DNA from: an uncultured Synechococcus sp.
GTDB lineage: Bacteria > Cyanobacteriota > Cyanobacteriia > Phormidesmidales > Phormidesmidaceae
Direction of reading: 5' to 3'
DNA length: 48,364 nucleotides
Assembly: GCA_937911865.1 (NCBI GenBank)
Contig: CALDSK010000287.1
Span: 1-48,364 of the forward strand
Part shown: positions 42,884 to 48,364 of the stretch, in pieces
How positions within the stretch are numbered: position 1 is the stretch's first letter
Layout: each line of letters opens with the position of its first letter
Notes under the pieces: generated by a model
What the model was told of the DNA's origin: nothing
Database searches by the model: none
Seen by the model: the letters and a program-made list of their open reading frames with translations, nothing else
Made by a program: the position numbers and the translations under genes

Positions 42884-43402
42884 ATGTCATCTAGTGATAA
42901 ATACAAGCGCGAGATTATGAAAGATCTCGCTGCTGGCAACAAAGAGATTCTTGAGCCCAACGGGAACGATGCGCTGGGCGATAAGTACAGTAGCTTCGAT
43001 GACTTTGCAGACAGATCTTCTCGCGATGAACGTCATGGGCTGATTAAGCGTTCTTTCCATCCTGAGCGCGTTCCTGCCACACAGATGGATCCTGAACTGC
43101 GTCAGGCCGTTGAAAAAATCAAACCCAACGAGCGTGACGATGTGGCCAGAGAGTTTTTTAAGCATCTTAAGGAGCGCGGTCTGAGCGATCGCGATCTAGA
43201 GCGCCAGCTTGGCCTCTCTACTCACAAACCCCGCAAAATGAATGCGGACGATGTCGGCAAGCTAGCCTCTTTTGCGTACACCGCGCACCCCGATATTTTT
43301 CAAGAGGTCCTCGCTGACCAGCCCGCTATTCTCAAGTTCTTGAGCAATCCGCTGGTGGGCGCGGCTATTGGTGCGATCGCATCAAAATGGCTGCGCAAGT
43401 AA
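42884..43402 (+). CDS. conserved hypothetical protein
   Basis: The 172-residue product is hydrophilic and highly charged for the first 140 residues (for example FHPERVP, ELRQAVEKIKPNERDD, HLKERGLSDRDLERQLGLS, which looks helical and helix-turn-helix-like). It ends in a short Gly/Ala-rich amphipathic or membrane-associating helix (NPLVGAAIGAIASKWLRK). I know no function. ATG 42884 is preferred, with GGAG 11 bases upstream; the longer frame from TTG 42869 has no support. A terminator follows. Confidence 0.75.
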   Translation: MSSSDKYKREIMKDLAAGNKEILEPNGNDALGDKYSSFDDFADRSSRDERHGLIKRSFHPERVPATQMDPELRQAVEKIKPNERDDVAREFFKHLKERGLSDRDLERQLGLSTHKPRKMNADDVGKLASFAYTAHPDIFQEVLADQPAILKFLSNPLVGAAIGAIASKWLRK

Positions 43403-43481
43403 ACATTTCTACCGCTCACACATAACCTGCTTATATCTATAAATCAATAGTTGACCAACAGTTGGCCAATCATCGATTGCC

Positions 43482-43509
43482 AGAAAGGGTGCCTGGCGGC
43501 ACCTTTTCT
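43482..43509 (+). terminator. intrinsic terminator
   Basis: AGAAAGGGTGCC (43482-43493) pairs with GGCACCTTTTCT (43498-43509) over 12 bp with one G-U and a 4-base loop; the T-run lies in the right arm. It sits 80 bp after the 172-residue gene. Confidence 0.8.
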
Positions 43510-43537
43510 ATTAGAACATCATTGGTAAACTTGATTT

Positions 43538-44515
43538 ATGGGCAATGTTTCCTCAGTATTGTCCGTTCATCACCTCTACAAGCCCATGGCCATTCCTGAA
43601 AACTTCCTGCCGTCTTCGGTAATTGCCAACAAATTGCTTACCCCTTTATTGCTTACCGCTGGGCTCACCGCATTAACCTATGCCGGTATCTGCTATGCCC
43701 TCTACAGCTACCAGAGAAAGCTGATCTTTCGGCCTCTTCCTGACCTACTCAAAACACCCGCTGAAATTGGTCTAGCCTACGAAGACATCTGGATACCCGT
43801 TAGCTCAAAGCAAGAGCCAGCTACACCGCCAGCTGAGAACGAGACCCAGCTACATGCCTGGTGGCTTCCCAACCCTGGCACAGAGCGAGTCATGCTTTTC
43901 TGCCATGGGAACTATGGCAACATTAGCTACAACTTAGAGCGCATTCGCTTTCACCACGCGCTCGGCTTTTCGGTCCTCGCCTTCGACTATCGCGGCTACG
44001 GCCTCAGCTCAAAATCAGAGGCATTCCCCAGCGAGCAGAGCACCTATGCCGATATCGAAGCGGCTTGGACTTATCTAGTCAACGAGCGACAAATTTCGCC
44101 AGCACAAATTACCGTCTGTGGCCACTCTATGGGGGGTGCGATCGCCATCGACCTTGCCACTCGTCACCCAGACATAGCAAACCTCATCGTCAAAAGCTCT
44201 TTCACCACTATGGAAGACGCTGTCGAAGCCAAAAGAATCTATCGGGCTTTCCCTGTCAAGCAGATGCTAGCTCACCCTTTCGACTCTCTTAGTAAAGTCA
44301 AAGAACTCAAAGTTCCCGTTCTCTATGTCCACGGTGACCAAGATTTCGATGTCCCCACAGAGTTCAGCAAACGTCTCTATGCAGCGACACCAAGTCGTAA
44401 GCAGATCTGGATTGCTACTGGCGCTGATCACAACAACATCAGTACCGTACAGGGTGAAACCTATGCAGCTGTAGTCAAAGACTTCTGCGCAGACAAACAG
44501 TTGCAGTCAGCTTAA
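43538..44515 (+). CDS. membrane-anchored alpha/beta hydrolase, BEM46/ABHD13-like
   Basis: The 325-residue protein has one hydrophobic helix near residues 32-55, the YQRKLIFRP motif typical of BEM46-like proteins, and a complete catalytic set: Ser197 in CGHSMGG, Asp269 in HGDQD and His298 in GADHNN. FCHGNYGNISYNLERI is the oxyanion-side signature (HGNxGN). The domain probably faces away from the cytoplasm or lies at the inner membrane surface; the physiological substrate of the family is unknown. Confidence 0.87.
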   Translation: MGNVSSVLSVHHLYKPMAIPENFLPSSVIANKLLTPLLLTAGLTALTYAGICYALYSYQRKLIFRPLPDLLKTPAEIGLAYEDIWIPVSSKQEPATPPAENETQLHAWWLPNPGTERVMLFCHGNYGNISYNLERIRFHHALGFSVLAFDYRGYGLSSKSEAFPSEQSTYADIEAAWTYLVNERQISPAQITVCGHSMGGAIAIDLATRHPDIANLIVKSSFTTMEDAVEAKRIYRAFPVKQMLAHPFDSLSKVKELKVPVLYVHGDQDFDVPTEFSKRLYAATPSRKQIWIATGADHNNISTVQGETYAAVVKDFCADKQLQSA

Positions 44516-44563
44516 CTGCTTTATCGCCTTGAAAGGCTTTCAACAAAATCATCGAAGAAACTG

Positions 44564-45199
44564 TTGTTTAAAGAAACTCTAAAACAGAAAATTCTCTCTC
44601 TTTTTCAGAAGATTCTCTCTCGGAAGTTATCAGAGGTTTCGCCTTCTCAGTCACCCAGATTACAATCGCCAAAAGTACCGCTGACAACTTCGCCGACCCA
44701 CTCAAGCTCGCAAGAAAAACAGCCACCGTCCACTACGCTCAGCAACATTCAAGCCGAAATTCGCCGAGAACAAACGTTCTCTCTGGCTAAAGCCATTGGC
44801 CGAGAAGGCGGCAGCTTCATGAAAGGCGAGTCCGCTATCCCTCGCCCGCTAAGAGCGACCACCCGTATCAGCCAATTCATCACTACCCATGCTCATGAGC
44901 CAACCGGTGCCTTTGCAACAGCCCTATTCACCTGGGCTAGCACCGACATCAGGGTCAGTCGTCAACTAGACACACCCTTAATTGCCCTCCACCAAATCAT
45001 CCACAGTCTACTCAGTGATCCCACCACGTTCTGCGAATTTGCTCGGCAGGTTGCGATCGCCCAGTCAAAAATCACAGGCGATCGCCCCTACTTTCAGCAA
45101 TACAAACAGCCTGCTCATCCCGAGGCAGAACAGACCCACCAAACCATCAGAACCGAACTAACCGAACTCCTCACACACCTGTCTCAGCCGGAACCCTAA
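44564..45199 (+). CDS. hypothetical protein
   Basis: The 211-residue product starts with a basic amphipathic segment, then a Ser/Pro/Gln-rich disordered stretch (residues 25-60), and a helical C-terminal domain (about 62-205; IQAEIRREQTFSLAKAIGREGGSFMKGES, then repeated helices with LIALHQIIHSLL). I recognise no family. Start TTG 44564 is the best available, with GAAGAAA upstream. It follows the BEM46-like gene by 48 bp and overlaps the convergent cofH stop by 29 bp. Confidence 0.65.
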   Translation: MFKETLKQKILSLFQKILSRKLSEVSPSQSPRLQSPKVPLTTSPTHSSSQEKQPPSTTLSNIQAEIRREQTFSLAKAIGREGGSFMKGESAIPRPLRATTRISQFITTHAHEPTGAFATALFTWASTDIRVSRQLDTPLIALHQIIHSLLSDPTTFCEFARQVAIAQSKITGDRPYFQQYKQPAHPEAEQTHQTIRTELTELLTHLSQPEP

Positions 45200-46331
45200 C
45201 AGGCCTTTCAACTGGGCCATATAGTGTATTTCTCTGTCGCGCTGGCCGCCCCGAAGATTCAATCGCGCTTACCAAATCGGCTTCACTTTGACAGGTACCA
45301 CCCACCGCCCCAGCCATCGACGTAATATGTTCCTCCATCAAAATGCCGCCGATATCGTTGCAGCCCCATTGCAGTGCTTCCGTCGCCCCAGCCAGTCCTA
45401 ACTTGACCCAGCTAGGTTGATGATTCGAGATCCAATTTCCCAAAAAAATTCGAGCCACTGCGGTCAATAGCAATGCATCTGCTAAAACTGGCTGATCGCG
45501 TCCTACCCGCCGCCGCAAAGGCTTTGGTGCCTCCTGTCCAACAAACGGCAACAGAATAAACTCCGTGATGCCTGTATACCCTGCCAATTGAGATTGCTGT
45601 TGCAACTGCCTCAACAAATGCAAATGAACAACCTGCTGCTCTACTGTTTCAATATGACCCGATAGCATCGTACTCGTCGTTGGCAAACCCACTTCGTGTG
45701 CTAATCCAACAATCTTGAGCCACTCCGCCGCCGTCGTTTTCTCAGGGCATAGAATCCGCCGCACCGTGTCATCTAACACTTCAGCTGCCGTCCCTGGTAA
45801 AGAGCCCACCCCAGCATCTTGCAACGCTTCTAAAACACTAACTAAGCTCAAATCATCTTCTCTGGCAATAAACTGTACCTCTTGAGGAGAAAACGCATGG
45901 ACATGCAAATTAGGAGAAGCTGCTTTAATCGTTTTCACCAGCTTGCAATAATAAGCCAGCGACGATCCGTCAATTTTTGCTTCAGGGTTCAGTCCGCCCT
46001 GCATACAAATTTCTGTAGCGCCCAGCTCTGCGGCCTCACTCGCCTTCTCTAAAATGCCAGCCCAATCTACCCAGTAAGCCCCCTCTTGATCTGCATCTCG
46101 CCGAAAAGCACAAAAGCTGCAATGCTGCTCACAGATATTGGTGTAATTAATATTTCGATTCAATATATAGGTCACCGTATCTCCAGCCTGCCGTACTCTT
46201 AGGCTATCGGCAACCTCTTGAATAGCTGCTCTTTCCTCAGGCTCACTCACCTGCAGCAAGGTAACACCCTCTGTCACTGAAATATCCTGTCCTGACAGCG
46301 CCCGCTCCAAAATATCTTCAATCACTGACAT
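45171..46331 (-). CDS. cofH: FO synthase subunit 2 (CofH), radical SAM
   Basis: The 386-residue product has the radical-SAM Cys motif CEQHCSFCAF (Cys67, Cys71, Cys74), QGGLNPEAKIDG, SPQEVQFIA, SLPGTAAEVLDD and TSTMLSGHIET, all signatures of CofH. With CofG it joins tyrosine to 5-amino-6-ribitylaminouracil to give the deazaflavin FO. In cyanobacteria FO serves mainly as an antenna chromophore of DNA photolyase; cofG and a photolyase gene are not in the window. It has its own promoter region, because a terminator lies just upstream. Confidence 0.92.
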   Translation of the reverse strand: MSVIEDILERALSGQDISVTEGVTLLQVSEPEERAAIQEVADSLRVRQAGDTVTYILNRNINYTNICEQHCSFCAFRRDADQEGAYWVDWAGILEKASEAAELGATEICMQGGLNPEAKIDGSSLAYYCKLVKTIKAASPNLHVHAFSPQEVQFIAREDDLSLVSVLEALQDAGVGSLPGTAAEVLDDTVRRILCPEKTTAAEWLKIVGLAHEVGLPTTSTMLSGHIETVEQQVVHLHLLRQLQQQSQLAGYTGITEFILLPFVGQEAPKPLRRRVGRDQPVLADALLLTAVARIFLGNWISNHQPSWVKLGLAGATEALQWGCNDIGGILMEEHITSMAGAVGGTCQSEADLVSAIESSGRPARQRNTLYGPVERPVRVPAETGV

Positions 46332-46383
46332 CGATAATCTGTTACCTACAATGCATATTTCTATTAGCTTAGCGGCTGGTCTA

Positions 46384-46419
46384 CAAAAAAAGACGGATAG
46401 CCCAAAGGCCTACCCGTCT
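46384..46419 (-). terminator. intrinsic terminator of the DUF928 gene
   Basis: On the minus strand AGACGGGTAGGC pairs with the AGACGGATAGCC arm's complement (46391-46419) in a 12-bp stem with two imperfect positions, followed by seven T residues (46384-46390). It lies 60 bp after the DUF928 stop and before cofH. Confidence 0.82.
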
Positions 46420-46478
46420 CTAGTCTCGATGTCATTTCTCAACGTCGTGCTTACAGCAAACGTAAAACCACACTATGC

Positions 46479-47471
46479 CTACCGAATAACGGGTGCCATA
46501 GCAATTTCAGAAAGCCCCACTGACTCTAGCAGCTCATACCAGTGACCTGCCAGCTCATCAGTCGGCTGTGCTTCGTTTAGCATTGCCAGCTGGGCAACCG
46601 TGTCATACCAAATGCCATTAGCACCTAGCGCCGCCACATTAGCGAGACCCTCACCCGACTCAAGCGTAGATGCCAACTCCATATCGGGGCTTACTCGCTT
46701 TACCCACCCATCTACAAAAGGACTCGCCGGGCTCAAGTTACCATCTAGCATCATCGCCAGATACCACTGATAGTTTTGATCGAGCGCCAGCTCAGGTGCA
46801 TCCGCAGGCAAGGATAGGGCAACAACACCACCCTGTTGAGGAACAGCCACTGTCATCTGATACACCAGCTCACGCGTCTCACTTTTCAGGCTAAAGACAG
46901 CTTCGTTTGCATCCGAAGCCGGAACGTAAACTAAAAAAGTCGGTCTTGCTTCTAGGGTCGTACCATAGAAATTCTCGGGCATGACAGCCAACATAGAAGC
47001 GACTGTTATGCTGTTGATAGCGCCGTAAGTATTGGCCCGAGAGGCACCGCCTGCTGTCCCCTGAGCGCTCGGACTTGCATTGCCCGGAGTAGGTTCAAAA
47101 AAGCTCCCGCGAGACGCACCCGACGAGATCTCTCCGGCAGGGCTAACATTATCCGGTGCAGGCGAGAAAAAACTGCCGCGAGACGCGCCCCCCATACTCT
47201 CCCCACGCGGACTCGCATTGTCCGGTGCAGGCGAGAAAAAGCTACTACGAGACGCACCGCCTGTGCTCTCACCCGCAGGGCTAGCATTATCTGGTGCGGG
47301 CGAGAAAAAGCTACTACGAGACGCGCCCCCTGTCCCCTCACCTGCAGGACTCACATTATCAGCAGGTGGACTAAACAAGCCCATAGCGAATGCCTGCTCA
47401 CTGATGAATCCGGTTGCGCCCAGCAGCATAGCTACTGTTCCTAGTATTTGAATAAACCGATTATGCTTCAT
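46479..47471 (-). CDS. DUF928 protein with five N-terminal 23-residue repeats
   Basis: The 330-residue product has a signal peptide (residues 1-29, ending QAFAM), five tandem repeats of 23 residues (32-146; unit close to FSPAPDNASPAGESTGGASR) and a C-terminal DUF928 domain (about 160-325; FLVYVPASD, YQWYLAMML, GIWYDTVAQLA). DUF928 is common in cyanobacteria and is often near CHAT-domain genes, as here. Function is unknown; it should be periplasmic or surface-exposed. AAGGAG precedes ATG 47471. Confidence 0.87.
   Translation of the reverse strand: MKHNRFIQILGTVAMLLGATGFISEQAFAMGLFSPPADNVSPAGEGTGGASRSSFFSPAPDNASPAGESTGGASRSSFFSPAPDNASPRGESMGGASRGSFFSPAPDNVSPAGEISSGASRGSFFEPTPGNASPSAQGTAGGASRANTYGAINSITVASMLAVMPENFYGTTLEARPTFLVYVPASDANEAVFSLKSETRELVYQMTVAVPQQGGVVALSLPADAPELALDQNYQWYLAMMLDGNLSPASPFVDGWVKRVSPDMELASTLESGEGLANVAALGANGIWYDTVAQLAMLNEAQPTDELAGHWYELLESVGLSEIAMAPVIR
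47034..47378. repeat. five tandem 69-bp coding repeats
   Basis: The DUF928 gene carries five in-frame 69-bp units. The central ones are nearly identical, while the outer ones have diverged, which suggests recent expansion from the middle. Confidence 0.85.
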
Positions 47472-47698
47472 AGAGAACTCCTTGAGAATACATCACTCGT
47501 TTCACGCTTTTCTGCCTTAATAGAAGAGGATGCTAAGAGGTCTGCTGAGAGATTAAAAGCACAGACCTACTATCTTCCTATAGTAAAAACCTAGACTTTA
47601 ATTTACGTAAGCATTCCTTCTAGCATTTGTAATATTTATGGCAAAGCATATAAGTGCAATTACTGATGCCTTCCACGCGCGTAATTACTGCCGGTTGC

Positions 47699-48364
47699 CT
47701 ACTGCCAATTGCCCACTAGCGTATAAGCGGACCAGAAAAATGGATCGCTAAAACTAGGGTCTGCAATTAAGGCTAGCTGCGCTTGCCGCAGTGCTTCTGC
47801 CTTACTCATATCAGCGCTGCTAATCCCCTCGTATAGCTCTCTCATCAGCTTTGCGGCGGCTTTGTCCTTTACAGGCCACAGCGTAGCCACCGTAGAGCGA
47901 GCGCCCGATTTTACGGCCAGCCCAGCCAGTCCTAAAACTGCTCGATCGTCGCCAGCAGCAGTGTCGCAAGCGCTCAAAACCAACAGCTCAATTGCACTAG
48001 ATTGCCCGCGCGTTTGTAAAATTTCGGACAGCTCTTTTACACTCAATCGTCCGTCCCAGGTAGAGAGAAAAGTATCTTCTAATCGAGAGCTAAACTGGCC
48101 ATGGGTCGCCAGGTGAACGATATTAGCAGAGCTGTTTTTGACATCACGCGCCAAGGCCGAGCTCGTAAACTGTTCATTAAATAAGGTATTAGTTGGAATC
48201 AACGAACTTACATCGGCAACTTCATCTTCTACCGCAGGCAGTGCGCTTAGACCGTTTCTAGCTTCACTAATGCCACCCACAACGGCATCGGGCTGAATCT
48301 GGCTCGAAGATCTCGAACTCATCAGCTGCGACCCAGGGGAGTACGCGACTGCATAATCCTCTAT
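47699..48364 (-). CDS. CHAT-domain protein (partial, cut at window end)
   Basis: The 207 codons from ATG 48322 begin inside the domain. The frame stays open to the window edge and reads IEDYAVAYSPGSQLM before that ATG, which is normal CHAT sequence, so the gene extends outside the window. The caspase-like dyad is present: His in VHLATHGQF and Cys in LVLSACDTA, followed by GLAGLAVKSGARSTVATLWPV and FWSAYTLVGNW. CHAT proteins in cyanobacteria usually carry N-terminal TPR repeats and act as proteases or protease-like regulators. It is 227 bp upstream of the DUF928 gene on the same strand. Confidence 0.9.
   Translation of the reverse strand: MEDYAVAYSPGSQLMSSRSSSQIQPDAVVGGISEARNGLSALPAVEDEVADVSSLIPTNTLFNEQFTSSALARDVKNSSANIVHLATHGQFSSRLEDTFLSTWDGRLSVKELSEILQTRGQSSAIELLVLSACDTAAGDDRAVLGLAGLAVKSGARSTVATLWPVKDKAAAKLMRELYEGISSADMSKAEALRQAQLALIADPSFSDPFFWSAYTLVGNWQ

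Noticed and set aside
45166..45176. ACTCCTCACAC, the conserved core of the cyanobacterial sRNA Yfr1
   Set aside because: It lies inside the coding end of the 211-residue gene, without the flanking hairpins and terminator of Yfr1; a chance match.

Overview
The window looks like chromosomal DNA of a cyanobacterium. GCGATCGC (HIP1) octamers are scattered through genes and spacers. The gene content includes an IsiA-type CP43' chlorophyll antenna protein, a second CP43-like antenna, FutA/FutC-type ferric-iron uptake proteins, CofH, and families common in cyanobacteria (DUF928, CHAT, pentapeptide repeats, an ethylene-receptor-like kinase). A Leptolyngbya-like lineage is a guess from gene style, not something the sequence proves. 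I see no tRNA, rRNA, CRISPR array, transposase or prophage.

Layout. 1-9 kb: a two-domain VOC protein, a pentapeptide-repeat protein, a decayed WD40 fragment, an S9 peptidase, a GNAT acetyltransferase, a UGT-like glycosyltransferase, an orphan NarL-type sensor kinase and a PAF-acetylhydrolase-like enzyme. 9-14.5 kb: a three-gene signalling run led by a hybrid kinase with an ethylene-receptor-like sensor. 15-23 kb: a Gly-Glu repeat lipoprotein of the histidine-phosphatase family, a small membrane protein, isiA, and divergent to isiA an alpha/beta-hydrolase-fold protein, a second CP43-like antenna, a thioredoxin-reductase-like flavoprotein without a normal NADPH site, and a Cys-rich membrane protein. 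23-28 kb: a DUF900 membrane hydrolase, a glycogen-debranching-type enzyme and an RTX protein. 28.8-32 kb: futC, piuC-like and futA-like iron genes. 32-40 kb: carB, a 32-residue membrane peptide, a HAD phosphatase and a large outer-membrane protein whose last 48 codons lie behind an in-frame amber stop. 41-48 kb: an M20 amidohydrolase, a lipoprotein, a conserved unknown, a BEM46-like hydrolase, an unknown, cofH, DUF928, and a CHAT protein cut by the window edge.

How it fits together. The clearest theme is iron and light: isiA, a CP43-like antenna, Fut transport proteins and a PiuC-type oxygenase lie within about 15 kb, with a Fur-like site before futA. The most unusual structural signals are (i) the amber codon in the outer-membrane gene, (ii) ten intergenic loci with unrelated tandem duplications of nearly constant period (14-19 bp), one of which frameshifts the WD40 remnant, (iii) a perfect 34-bp palindrome directly after the flavoprotein gene, and (iv) a hidden 32-codon gene with its own terminator.
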